Assembly: GCA_900065925.1 (NCBI GenBank)
Contig: LN890280.1
Location: 1,170,451 to 1,234,450 of the forward strand
Direction of reading: 5' to 3'
From: Nitrosotalea devaniterrae
GTDB lineage: Archaea; Thermoproteota; Nitrososphaeria; Nitrososphaerales; Nitrosopumilaceae
Length of the DNA stretch: 64,000 nt
The position numbers and the translations under genes were made by a program. The notes under the pieces are model-generated. The model was not told the origin of the DNA and did no database searches. It saw nothing but the letters and a program-made list of their open reading frames with translations. Numbering within the stretch: position 1 is the stretch's first letter; each line of letters opens with the position of its first letter. This document shows, in pieces, positions 41,772 to 50,662 of this stretch.

Positions 41772-43892
41772 TTGGCATTGTCTAGTCTTGGCAAAAATAC
41801 AAGAGGTAGTCATGTTGTCAACATACTTGCAATATCGGCAATACTTGTAACAGGCATTGTATTTCTTTTGGGCCAGTCATTTGCTCAAACTCCAAGTGCA
41901 CCAGACCAACCCGTAGGAGTCACAGCAACTGCAATATCCCCAACAAGCATCAGTATTGGCTGGAGTCCACCACAAAATAATGGAGGATCGCCAATTACAG
42001 GATATAAAATTGATTACAGAGTTGTTCCAAACACATCATACACAACTCTTGCTACATTAAACAATGTCACAACGTATACTCACATCAATCTTGTCACAGG
42101 CAAGACATACATTTACAGAGTTTCTGCCATAAATGTAATTGGCACTGGAAGTCCATCACCAGAAGTTTTGGCCACGCCAACCAGTAGCTCTGCACCGCCA
42201 AAAAATATTGCTCCAAACCCACCGCAAAATCTTGTTGCGTCAGCATATTCATCAACCCAGATAAATCTCTCATGGGGTGCACCCCAGTCAAATGGTGGAC
42301 CGGTCGTATCAGGATATAAAATTGATTTTAGTCTAGATTCTGCAAACTTTACAAATCTAGTTGCAAACACTGGCAGTTCATTTACAGCTTATTCACATAC
42401 AGGACTACAGGTAGGACACACATACACCTACAGAGTTTTTGCGATAAATTCTATTGGAACTGGCAACTCGTCAAATACCGCAACTACAACACTAACCCAA
42501 GTCCTTACAGTTCCAGGCTCTCCTACACTTAGTGCAACTGCTGCATCAGCAACAAGTGTAAGCTTGTCATGGACTGCACCTGCAAATGATGGAGGCTCTG
42601 CAATTACAGGATACAAAATTGAATATGCCAATGCTACATCTCCATACAAGGTACTTGTTTCAAACACCGGAAACTCGCAAACAGGATACATTCACAATGG
42701 ACTTGTCACAGGTACGGTATACTCGTATCGTGTAACTGCCATTAATTCAATTGGTGCTGGAAATCCATCCAATGTCGTAACCGCACAACCTCAAGAGACA
42801 ACGACTCCAACCATTACAACAGCAGTTGCAATATCTCCAACCAGTGTAAGTTTATCATGGATAAAACCATCACAGACATATGGCCAGGTTGTCAACGGAT
42901 ATAGAATTGACCAAGTGATAAACGGTAACTTTCTTTCAGTTGATGACACTACAAGCAGTGTTACAAAATATACAATTCCAAATCTTACAACAGGTAAGAC
43001 ATACACTTTTGCTGTAACTGCAGAATTATCAGGCGGGTCACAGACTAATCCATCACCTCTTGTTTCTGTCACACCCACAAGCACATCATCAGCTCCTGAT
43101 TCTACCAATCAACCACCGCCGACCTCAACACCGGAACAAAATCTAGCATTGCCAGATCCACCAACTGGTATCAATGCAACGCTGATTTCCCAGAATACTG
43201 TACTGTTGTCATGGGTGGCTCCTTCAAATAATGGAAAACTTCCTGTAACAGGATTTAAAATTGAATCAAAGACTGGAGCAGACGGCACATGGAGTATAAT
43301 CACTTCAAACACTGGCGTTCAAATGTCATTTATCAAGTCAGGACTACAAGCGGATATGATTTACTATTACAGAATATCCTCAGTGAGCAGCGTAGGCACA
43401 AGCCAGCCTTCAAGCCAGGTCTCTGTTAGTACCCAGTCAGGGTCAAGCCAGCCTCCTGTACAATCTACTCCAGCACAACATTCCCAAGGCATGATTCCGG
43501 TCTTGAATACCACCTCAACAATCAGCTATGACATTACCGGCGGTCAGATAATAGGAATCGGAATCAACCCCGGAACATATTCATTGAATATCAATCTAAA
43601 ATCAGATACAGCCGGAACACTATCCATTCAGATTCCAAGAGACATGATTGATGCAAAGAAACTTGATGGTACAGATGACGTATACATTGTTACAAATGAC
43701 AAAAACGTTGCCCAGTTTAGCGAGACTAAGACTATATCATATAGGACACTAGTGATTTCATTTCCTGCAAATACAGTTCACATGTCAGTTTATGGAACAA
43801 CCATAGTCCCAGAATTTCCAATTGCATTGATTGTATTTGTTCTTGCATTTATTCCAGTAATTGCATTCTCAAAAAGAATTATCAAGTACTAG
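41772..43892 (+). CDS. Surface protein with five FN3 domains and PEF-CTERM anchor
   Basis: This is about 706 aa from TTG 41772. Signal peptide (NILAISAILVTGIVFLLGQS then FAQTP). Five fibronectin type III domains follow, each opening with a pattern like VTATAISPTSISIGWSPP or NATLISQNTVLLSWVAPS and closing with YTYRVSAIN-like strands. A C-terminal beta domain (SLNINLKSDTAGTLSIQIPR) is shared with the protein at 15732. The end is IVPEFPIALIVFVLAFIPVI plus KRIIKY. Probably anchored to the cell surface by an archaeosortase-type enzyme and involved in adhesion. The exact start is unsure because the frame extends to 41691. Confidence 0.88.
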   Translation: MALSSLGKNTRGSHVVNILAISAILVTGIVFLLGQSFAQTPSAPDQPVGVTATAISPTSISIGWSPPQNNGGSPITGYKIDYRVVPNTSYTTLATLNNVTTYTHINLVTGKTYIYRVSAINVIGTGSPSPEVLATPTSSSAPPKNIAPNPPQNLVASAYSSTQINLSWGAPQSNGGPVVSGYKIDFSLDSANFTNLVANTGSSFTAYSHTGLQVGHTYTYRVFAINSIGTGNSSNTATTTLTQVLTVPGSPTLSATAASATSVSLSWTAPANDGGSAITGYKIEYANATSPYKVLVSNTGNSQTGYIHNGLVTGTVYSYRVTAINSIGAGNPSNVVTAQPQETTTPTITTAVAISPTSVSLSWIKPSQTYGQVVNGYRIDQVINGNFLSVDDTTSSVTKYTIPNLTTGKTYTFAVTAELSGGSQTNPSPLVSVTPTSTSSAPDSTNQPPPTSTPEQNLALPDPPTGINATLISQNTVLLSWVAPSNNGKLPVTGFKIESKTGADGTWSIITSNTGVQMSFIKSGLQADMIYYYRISSVSSVGTSQPSSQVSVSTQSGSSQPPVQSTPAQHSQGMIPVLNTTSTISYDITGGQIIGIGINPGTYSLNINLKSDTAGTLSIQIPRDMIDAKKLDGTDDVYIVTNDKNVAQFSETKTISYRTLVISFPANTVHMSVYGTTIVPEFPIALIVFVLAFIPVIAFSKRIIKY

Positions 43893-44047
43893 AAATTTTG
43901 TGTGTAGCAGCAAATAAGAACACATTTGAGATTATGTGTACCGCATTTTCTGTTTAAGGTGATATAAGAAATGCTTTTTCACATTTTGGATAGTATCAGA
44001 ACAATTTCATAAAAAAATTCTACGGAAGACTTATCAACGTACCGGAC

Positions 44048-44053
44048 GGAGGT
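44048..44053 (+). promoter_or_regulatory. Shine-Dalgarno of the 54-aa basic protein
   Basis: GGAGGT lies five nt before ATG 44059 and supports the short gene. Confidence 0.6.
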
Positions 44054-44058
44054 CAATC

Positions 44059-44223
44059 ATGCCAAGAAAAGAATACAAGACAATAACAGTAAAAGTTGCA
44101 GCGTTTGAACAATTTGCAAGAGCAATGAAAAAGGCAAAACATGAAGACCCAGACCTTGACAATAGTATATTTCTGATGCAACTTGTAAGCAAGAATCAAA
44201 AAGCTAAACGAAGTCGTTCTTGA
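44059..44223 (+). CDS. Small basic protein (54 aa), possible DNA-binding
   Basis: The frame from ATG 44059 to TGA 44221-44223 has a good ribosome binding site. The product starts with a strand-like MPRKEYKTITVKVAAFEQFA followed by helices (RAMKKAKHEDPDLDNSIFLM) and a basic tail (NQKAKRSRS). This recalls ribbon-helix-helix or antitoxin-like DNA-binding proteins, but no toxin partner is adjacent. Function unknown. Confidence 0.65.
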   Translation: MPRKEYKTITVKVAAFEQFARAMKKAKHEDPDLDNSIFLMQLVSKNQKAKRSRS

Positions 44224-44265
44224 TTATATAATACAACGTAACTAGGATTAATCAAAAATAGATTA

Positions 44266-45036
44266 CTAGTTCTTTATAGCAATACCTACAGACTCGTTCA
44301 ATGACAATGTAAGATGTTTTGGTGCATAATTTGTTGAAGTCGAGTTTATTGTACCACTAGATGCAGTCGAGTTTGAACTGGTTGTACTAGGCGAGCACTC
44401 GCCCCTAAGATAGCTCCACTCTTCACATTGAGAGCCATTTGGAAATTTACAGATGCCAGTTTGGCCTGCAGATGTTGTCTGGATGTCTAATGTCCCACCA
44501 TGGTTTACACAGTAAACTGATGCAGGGTTTGCAATACTAGTAGAGTTTGTAGTGGTATTTGTGGAAGGTGCAGTAGTTTTGCTCCAGGTTTTTGAAAGAT
44601 CTACTGACACATCAAATCCAGCCAGTGTGCCAGAAAGTAGTGAAACTGTTTCTTTTTTTGCATCAAGGTCAAAGGCAAATCTTGCAGTATCACCCACTTT
44701 GAGTACGCCATTATCTCCTGCATCTATTACAGTTGAAAATAGACAAATCGGCATGGAAGAATCACATGTAGTGCTGGGAGTTATTGCAACATGGATAATT
44801 GCGCGTCCCACTGGTGATTGAAGTATTATCGTACCCTTGTCACCATTTATGATTGTCCACATTATCATTCCATGAAAGTTACTGCTTTCAGCAACTGCAC
44901 CTTTTGTGGATACATTTGTAGAATTAGAACTGGTTTGTGCATACACAGTATTTGTAAATGGCGATAAAGCCATACCAAGCATTAGGATAATCATAAAACT
45001 ACCAACAAGTTTTGGTGTCAATATCTTATGTGACAT
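44266..45036 (-). CDS. Secreted protein with DUF333-like Cys domain
   Basis: This is a 256-aa protein. Signal peptide (VGSFMIILMLGMALSPFTNT then VYAQT), then a beta domain (~50-150), then a Thr/Ser-rich linker, then a DUF333-like domain (~172-212, NPASVYCVNHGGTLDIQTTS, CKFPNGSQCEEWSYLRGEC) with four Cys for two disulfides. DUF333 is found in secreted proteins once named haemolysin-like. Another Ser/Asn-rich tail follows. Probably external; role unknown. Confidence 0.82.
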   Translation of the reverse strand: MSHKILTPKLVGSFMIILMLGMALSPFTNTVYAQTSSNSTNVSTKGAVAESSNFHGMIMWTIINGDKGTIILQSPVGRAIIHVAITPSTTCDSSMPICLFSTVIDAGDNGVLKVGDTARFAFDLDAKKETVSLLSGTLAGFDVSVDLSKTWSKTTAPSTNTTTNSTSIANPASVYCVNHGGTLDIQTTSAGQTGICKFPNGSQCEEWSYLRGECSPSTTSSNSTASSGTINSTSTNYAPKHLTLSLNESVGIAIKN

Positions 45037-45067
45037 ATCGTAGTCTAAAAACCTATAGTCAATGATA

Positions 45068-46138
45068 TCATGCAGGCTTCATCAGGATTTTACCAAACAA
45101 GTTTCCTTTTAGCATTTTTGTGTGGGCCTCTACTGCATTTTCAAAAGTGTAGATAGAGTCAACAATTGATCTTATCTTGCCCTTTGACATCCAAAATATT
45201 CCCGATTCAAGTTCAGCGCGTGTTCCTTGTGTAGAACCCAGTATGTTAGTGCCTTTGAAAAATATGTGTCTTAGATCCGAAGTTACATCATATCCTGTTG
45301 TGGCACCAGTTGTAACAAGAGTTGCACCATATTTTAGCAACGCAAGCTCCTTGTTCCAGTGTGATCCTCCAATATGCTCAAAAATTACATCAATTCCCGG
45401 ACTAGAGTTCTTCTTTTTTGCCAAGTCCTTAGATATTGCAAAGACTTGCTTGTTCCAATCTTCTTGTCTGTGGTCTACTGCATAGTCTGCACCAAGTTTG
45501 AGACATTCTTCTAATTTACTTTGATTTGCAGTTGTGATTACATCACAACCATAGAGCTTTGCAATCTGAATTCCAAATGTTCCCATCCCAGAGCCTCCAC
45601 CCATGACAAGTACAGTTTGTCCTGGCTTGATTTTTGCTCTGCCCACAAGCATGTGCCATGATGTTGTCATTGTCATTGAAGCAGCAGCCGCATCTTCATA
45701 TGATACACCATCAGGAATTTTTACAACGTTTACTTCAGGAAGATGAGCATATTCACAATATCCACCCCACAGAGGACCTGTTTGAAAACCCCAGATTTTT
45801 CTAAACCTGCAATCATATTCACGACCTTCAGTGCATGCAACACAGACCCGACAGGACAGGTTTCCATGTGAAACAACCCTGTCTCCCACCTTGATAGTAT
45901 GGACATCTTCTCCCACAGCAGTGACTTGGCCTGCTGCATCAGTTCCCGAAATGTGTGGCATTGGTATCTGGATTGGTTTTCCTCGCATTGCCCAGATATC
46001 ATCGTGGTTTAATCCTGCAACAACTACCTTGAAGACAACTTCGTTTGGCTTAGGCTTGGGTTCTGGAATATCAATTATTTTTAGGATTTTTTTATAATCA
46101 TCATCAGGTGCATATTGTTCATAGGATAGGGCTTTCAC
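45068..46138 (-). CDS. Zinc-dependent alcohol dehydrogenase (MDR family)
   Basis: This 356-aa medium-chain dehydrogenase/reductase has the substrate-side HDDIWAMRGKPIQIPMPHIS, GTDAAGQVTAVG, structural zinc loop CRVCVACTEGREYDCR with four Cys, and NADP-type Rossmann loop VLVMGGGSGMGTFGIQIAKL. It probably reduces or oxidises an alcohol/aldehyde or an enoyl group. The catalytic Cys of classical ADHs is replaced in the first motif (AGLNHDD), as in many quinone-oxidoreductase-like members, so a non-classical activity is likely. It lies 51 bp downstream of an aldo/keto reductase gene on the same strand. Confidence 0.93.
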   Translation of the reverse strand: MKALSYEQYAPDDDYKKILKIIDIPEPKPKPNEVVFKVVVAGLNHDDIWAMRGKPIQIPMPHISGTDAAGQVTAVGEDVHTIKVGDRVVSHGNLSCRVCVACTEGREYDCRFRKIWGFQTGPLWGGYCEYAHLPEVNVVKIPDGVSYEDAAAASMTMTTSWHMLVGRAKIKPGQTVLVMGGGSGMGTFGIQIAKLYGCDVITTANQSKLEECLKLGADYAVDHRQEDWNKQVFAISKDLAKKKNSSPGIDVIFEHIGGSHWNKELALLKYGATLVTTGATTGYDVTSDLRHIFFKGTNILGSTQGTRAELESGIFWMSKGKIRSIVDSIYTFENAVEAHTKMLKGNLFGKILMKPA

Positions 46139-46189
46139 AAATTATCTGAAATACATTGACAATATTAAGAAAATGGTTTTGGAAAAAAG

Positions 46190-47203
46190 TTACCGGTATT
46201 CGTCGCCACAGTCACCTATTGCCACAAAGAGATCTTTTGATTTTGACGTGATTGACTTTATTTTCTCATCGTCCTCTTTGTCCAAGTGTAATGAAAACAC
46301 TTGCAGATTGTCAGATATATTATTAGAGATTCCAAGTCGTGCCCCAATTATTACACCTGCAACTGTAGGCTTGTCCAATATGTATCTGGTAGCAACATTT
46401 GCAATGCTGGAATCATGTTTTGTTGCAATCACATCCAGCACTGACAAGAGTTCTTGAAATAATTTCCAGCCACCCCATGCATCAATCATGTTCTTGTATT
46501 TTTGCAAGCTAAACGTGTTTATCTCTGATCTTGCAGGTTCAGCCTTTCCTAGATATTTTTTGGATAAAAATCCCCCACAGAGTGTGCCATATGTGAGAAG
46601 CTGCATTTTATTTTTCTTGCAAAATGGAACCATCTTGACTTGCGGGCGTTGGTCTATTATTGAATACTGGACTTGGTTTGATATAGGATGGAATCCTTGG
46701 TCTACCATGATTTGTATCGTATCAGTATCAAAGTTTGTCAGCCCAAGGTGTCTAATTTTTCCCTCATCGCAAAGCTTTGTCAGATGATGTAATGCGTCAA
46801 TGTATCGCGTATCGTTATAATCCCACCAGTGAAACTGGAGTACATCTATTGATTTTACATTCATTTTCTTGATTGATTGTTCGATGTAATGCTCAACTAT
46901 TTGTCTAGTCATCGGTCCAGGATTTGGGACAAATTTTGTTAGTGCCTGGACTTTATTTGTCTCATCTGCACCCCTTTGTTTTTCAAGTCGTTTCCTAAAT
47001 TCTCCCAGATATTCTTCTGCAGGACCATAAATGTCTGCCATGTCCCACGTAGTAAGACCAGAATCATGATATGCAAACATTTCAGATATTGCAGATTCTG
47101 GATCAATATCACCATGCCCCCCAGCTACTTGCCACATGCCGTTTAGAATTTTGCATATTTTTAGATCAAATGTCAATTGACAAGTTTTGTCATCCAAGTC
47201 CAT
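46190..47203 (-). CDS. Aldo/keto reductase family protein
   Basis: This 337-aa (beta/alpha)8-barrel protein has TWDMADIYGPAEEYLGEFRK with the catalytic Asp and Tyr, a Lys in VQALTKFVP, His in VLQFHWWDY, and a late cofactor part KPTVAGVIIGARLGISNN. It would reduce carbonyls with NAD(P)H. Together with the neighbouring MDR dehydrogenase it may form a small carbonyl-metabolising unit. No specific substrate can be assigned. Confidence 0.93.
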   Translation of the reverse strand: MDLDDKTCQLTFDLKICKILNGMWQVAGGHGDIDPESAISEMFAYHDSGLTTWDMADIYGPAEEYLGEFRKRLEKQRGADETNKVQALTKFVPNPGPMTRQIVEHYIEQSIKKMNVKSIDVLQFHWWDYNDTRYIDALHHLTKLCDEGKIRHLGLTNFDTDTIQIMVDQGFHPISNQVQYSIIDQRPQVKMVPFCKKNKMQLLTYGTLCGGFLSKKYLGKAEPARSEINTFSLQKYKNMIDAWGGWKLFQELLSVLDVIATKHDSSIANVATRYILDKPTVAGVIIGARLGISNNISDNLQVFSLHLDKEDDEKIKSITSKSKDLFVAIGDCGDEYR

Positions 47204-47311
47204 GAGTGTTTTAAAAAAATACTTGCCTATTTGATAATCTTTCTAGCAAGAACCAGACATGAAATCCAGCAGATAGAGAAATCAATTAATTACAAAAAAC
47301 AATGAAAATAC

Positions 47312-48853
47312 ATGAAGATGAGTCTAGTTTCTTGTATTAGTAAAAAATCAAGATATACAATTCCTCTTGTATTGTTTCTTGTTTCTGTGTTGGTGTATTC
47401 GTACAACTTGGAAGGGCAACCAAGACATGGAGACGAGATAAACTATCTCGGATGGGCTGGAAATTATATCCATTTGATAAACAGCGGCGACCTTGCAAAT
47501 TCGTGCTTGGTATCAATAGACAATTGTAATTTGTTATACCACATACCTGCACATGGTGCAACGTACAGTCCGCTTCGCATGATATTGATTGGCATTCCCC
47601 TAAGCCTTGAGCACCTAGACACTGGAGACTATTACGACTGGTCTTGCTATTGGTTTACTTGCTATAACTTTCACAATGCACCAACCATACAACAGATGGC
47701 CGCAGGACGCGCACTCTCACCAGTCTTTGGCGCACTTGCAGTAGTTGTTGCATTTCTCATTGGAAAAATTCTCTTTAACAGAAATGTAGGAATAATTTTT
47801 TCGATTCTTTTCATGTTTTACAACCTGTGGGTGTGGTACAGTAGGACAATAATGACCGAAGTCCACTATATTTTTTTTAGCATGCTTGCTCTGTTGCTCT
47901 TGCTTTATTCTTTTAGGACAGGGCATTTGAGAATAAAATATCTTGTCTCAAGCGGCATTGCGTTTGGATGCGCGTTTACCTCAAAGTTACTATCAGTGGA
48001 ATTTTCAATTTTATTTGCCAGTATAATTTTATTTTACGGCCTGTCTCAAAGACTGCCAGTTGACAAAAGACATGTTCTAAAAACAAGTCTAATAATTGGT
48101 GCATTTTTCTTGATTGCAATACTTGGCTTTTTGCTAACAGAGCCAGGATTTTACAAAAATCCAATTCACCAGATTGTAGCAATCAAGTCAGACATGGACA
48201 ATTACAATAGAGATGTTTGGTTTATTGCATATCCTACAATACAGGGATTAGAGCCTACTCGAATGCTCTCGCTTTTCCATTATACTTTATTTCCTAGTCC
48301 CATAGAGCACACAATACCTGGGGCATATCCCAACTCTACTTTCAAGATTTGGTGGAACAATCCACCTACTAATTCCAGCATACCATTGACTGTATTTTTC
48401 TTTGTAGGAATTGGATACATCATAAACAAAATACGAAAACTCAAAGACTGTATCCCAGAAGCACTTGTCTTGATTTGGTTTGTCAGTACATTTTTCACTA
48501 CACTGATGATTGCAAGAGATCTTTCACTTGAAAGATACATGTTACCATTTTTGATCTCAATCATAATTATTGCATCATATGGATTTTGGAGTTTTACAAG
48601 ACACATTACAAATAAGAAAATACAAATTTCTTTTATTGCATGTGCACTATTTGCTCATGCTGTCACATCCATGTCATACTGGCAAAAGATCTATTTTTCC
48701 CCAGGGACATTTTGGACAAACCCATTGCCATATGGAACACTCCAGGAATCTCTTGCAAATCCATTTACGCTAATTGTAAATGCCATATTTGTGGCATTTT
48801 TTGCATGCATGATTTTGATTTGGTCTAAAAATAAGACCAAAGTTGCTACATAG
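47312..48853 (+). CDS. PMT/ArnT-like integral membrane glycosyltransferase
   Basis: This 513-aa membrane protein has about ten to twelve hydrophobic helices. The first external loop carries RHGDEINYLGWAGNYIHLI, where the DE pair matches the catalytic acidic motif of the GT-C fold (protein O-mannosyltransferases, ArnT and archaeal relatives). It would transfer sugars from a polyprenyl-phosphate donor to surface proteins or lipids. The acceptor is unknown; the many secreted Ser/Thr-rich proteins in this window are plausible targets. Confidence 0.87.
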   Translation: MKMSLVSCISKKSRYTIPLVLFLVSVLVYSYNLEGQPRHGDEINYLGWAGNYIHLINSGDLANSCLVSIDNCNLLYHIPAHGATYSPLRMILIGIPLSLEHLDTGDYYDWSCYWFTCYNFHNAPTIQQMAAGRALSPVFGALAVVVAFLIGKILFNRNVGIIFSILFMFYNLWVWYSRTIMTEVHYIFFSMLALLLLLYSFRTGHLRIKYLVSSGIAFGCAFTSKLLSVEFSILFASIILFYGLSQRLPVDKRHVLKTSLIIGAFFLIAILGFLLTEPGFYKNPIHQIVAIKSDMDNYNRDVWFIAYPTIQGLEPTRMLSLFHYTLFPSPIEHTIPGAYPNSTFKIWWNNPPTNSSIPLTVFFFVGIGYIINKIRKLKDCIPEALVLIWFVSTFFTTLMIARDLSLERYMLPFLISIIIIASYGFWSFTRHITNKKIQISFIACALFAHAVTSMSYWQKIYFSPGTFWTNPLPYGTLQESLANPFTLIVNAIFVAFFACMILIWSKNKTKVAT

Positions 48854-48862
48854 GCCTTGGAG

Positions 48863-49123
48863 TTATTCAGAATCACAGTCTTCTAGTCTATTTTTGTTAT
48901 AGTACAGCTTGTTGTCCTCGATTTTTACAACAGAGCCTATTGCAAAACACATCTCGCTTCGTTTTCCGTTTGTATCAATTGTTATAATAGATGAGACATC
49001 CTCGCATGGCACAGATACCAAGAGAATTGTATCTTTTTGGTCATTTTGAGCCTCAACCCAACATGCGTTTGGCAGTATAGTCTTGCATTCTATGAAATTT
49101 GGCAGTGATATGTCTACTGACAT
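48863..49123 (-). CDS. Hypothetical 86-aa protein with Cys residues
   Basis: This small soluble protein is beta-rich with five Cys residues (IECKTILPNACWVEA, SVPCEDV, EMCFAIG, EDCDSE). No CxxC pairs, so disulfides or metal binding are equally possible. ATG start. Tail-to-tail with the glycosyltransferase. Unknown function. Confidence 0.65.
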   Translation of the reverse strand: MSVDISLPNFIECKTILPNACWVEAQNDQKDTILLVSVPCEDVSSIITIDTNGKRSEMCFAIGSVVKIEDNKLYYNKNRLEDCDSE

Positions 49124-49257
49124 GAAAAAATTGATTCGTTGCCATTTATTATAGATTATTCAAGTTGTATGCTTTTGCTTGACAAAGAAGAGTTTGAAAA
49201 TACGATACCAATAGGCCAACAGTAGAATTGAAATATTTAGATTACAAACTATACTAG

Positions 49258-49656
49258 TTGAAAAAACCTATCCTTTCAATAGCAATAGGAGGATGTTTTG
49301 TTGCAGTTACGATATTTTTGGTGTCAAGTTTTCTGCCAATAATTCCCACTTCTGCAAAATATAGCATCTCAGTTGATCCGGTAATCGTAAAAGACGAAAT
49401 GGGAACTGAGACTCATGTTGCCATCAAAAATACTGGTACCGATGCTTTGACAAATGTTGTGATATATTATGGAGGTACTGCAAAACCAGATACTATTCCA
49501 GTATTGAACCCCGGAGAAAAGATCTCAGTTTCTCCGCCAGAGGGAAGCGAGCTTGACAAAGTGTACATAACAACAGACCAAGGAATCAACGTGACAAAAG
49601 AATATCGTTCCCCCACAAGTGCAAACTTTGTTGGAAACTCGGGTTACGGCGGATAA
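49258..49656 (+). CDS. Membrane-anchored or secreted Ig-like protein
   Basis: This 132-aa protein has an N-terminal hydrophobic signal or anchor (ILSIAIGGCFVAVTIFLVSS). A single beta-sandwich domain of CARDB/Ig type follows (VAIKNTGTDALTNVVIYYGG, IPVLNPGEKISVSPPEGSEL). It ends in a small Gly tail. A Cys at position 13 in the hydrophobic segment is not in a lipobox. TTG start. External; role unknown. Confidence 0.72.
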   Translation: MKKPILSIAIGGCFVAVTIFLVSSFLPIIPTSAKYSISVDPVIVKDEMGTETHVAIKNTGTDALTNVVIYYGGTAKPDTIPVLNPGEKISVSPPEGSELDKVYITTDQGINVTKEYRSPTSANFVGNSGYGG

Positions 49657-49659
49657 GTT

Positions 49660-50016
49660 TTAAGAATCAGAATATTTCTTTGCAAGTTTTATAATTTTTG
49701 TAGCAATCTTTTCTGCATCAGAATTTGGAAGGACTGCACATAAAATTATGCCATATCTTCCAAGTGGGGCAGTGATTCGTTTTGCTTTTTCATATTTTGC
49801 CATGGCATAAAGCGGCTCGCCAAGTGTCCTATGGGAACGCCTAGTCACCCATCTCAATGAGGCATCAGCTAGAGATTTTTCTATCTCTTCTTTTGTTTGC
49901 AGACTTTTGATTCCTTCTCGTTCTTTGAAACTATAATCTGCCCTGTATGAGACGGCAACAAGTGTAATTTCTCCATCTGACTTCATTATTTCATCGCAGA
50001 TCTTTTCAAGATTCAT
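49660..50016 (-). CDS. DUF6659-like sensor protein downstream of TPR gene
   Basis: From ATG 50016 this is 118 aa. The layout matches the other DUF6659-like proteins (ICDEIMKSDGEITLVAVSYR, SFKEREGIKSLQTKEEIEKS, RYGIILCAVLPNSDAEKIAT). The start overlaps the end of the upstream TPR gene by 11 bp, so the two are translationally coupled. The frame extends to 50079, but that would overlap the TPR gene further. This is the second place in the window where a DUF6659-like gene follows a TPR gene (see 29726). Confidence 0.74.
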   Translation of the reverse strand: MNLEKICDEIMKSDGEITLVAVSYRADYSFKEREGIKSLQTKEEIEKSLADASLRWVTRRSHRTLGEPLYAMAKYEKAKRITAPLGRYGIILCAVLPNSDAEKIATKIIKLAKKYSDS

Positions 50017-50422
50017 GTTTTTTGCCCGAGAGCACATCTCCTTTGTCGTAGCATTTGTCCGCCGAATCAAATAATGCAATTGATCTATTTACTAGTTTAG
50101 GAGCATTTGTACGATCGTCGTTTGCCTTGTCAATCAAGGACTGGCCAAAGTTACGTAGTGCGTTTGCCTTGTTGTACCAAGCATTTGCATATTTTGGATC
50201 AAGTTCAATTGCCTTGTCATAGCATGCAATAGATTCCTCAAATCGTTCCAGTCTTGACAAGACAATTCCTTTGTTGTTCCAGGCACTGACATGATTGGGA
50301 TCTAGCTCTAGTGCCTTGTCATATGCAATTAATGCATCTTCATGGTTTCCGTCCTTTGCATTTTCATTACCTGTACCATACCAGGAATTGTGGTCATCTG
50401 CACCCATGTAGAACATTATCAA
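50006..50422 (-). CDS. TPR-repeat protein
   Basis: This 138-aa protein has three TPR motifs (NAKDGNHEDALIAYDKALEL, AWNNKGIVLSRLERFEESIA, KYANAWYNKANALRNFGQSL), followed by a shorter helical end. A scaffold for protein-protein contacts. Its stop overlaps the start of the DUF6659-like gene, suggesting the two products interact. Confidence 0.86.
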   Translation of the reverse strand: MIMFYMGADDHNSWYGTGNENAKDGNHEDALIAYDKALELDPNHVSAWNNKGIVLSRLERFEESIACYDKAIELDPKYANAWYNKANALRNFGQSLIDKANDDRTNAPKLVNRSIALFDSADKCYDKGDVLSGKKHES

Positions 50423-50445
50423 TCTAGGCCTATTTTAATAACAAG

Positions 50446-50502
50446 ATTATTGTAAGATCCATTATTGTAACATTATCTGGATGTCATATCATCATGATAT
50501 GA
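50446..50502. repeat. Repeat and palindrome cluster in the intergenic region
   Basis: Two direct copies of ATTATTGTAA lie at 50446-50455 and 50461-50470. A perfect palindrome TCATATCA-TCA-TGATATGA occupies 50484-50502. The region separates the TPR gene (minus) and the histidine kinase (plus) and may hold an operator. The rest of the 240-nt gap is AT-rich with no gene. Confidence 0.55.
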
Positions 50503-50662
50503 AAAGATAATATTTTTGGAGAAAGATTCATGCCATTACAGTAAAAGACCAGAATGGTTATTTTGAAAATAAAATATGAGGCAAATAGAAATTTATTTAT
50601 TGTACGGTACAAGTTACATGATACTCAAAGTATTTATGAAACATTTTGATCTATATTGCTAA

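Noticed and set aside
50006-50079. Longer start for the DUF6659-like gene at 50079
   Set aside because: It would overlap the TPR gene by 74 bases and add a non-conserved N-terminus; ATG 50016 matches the family start.
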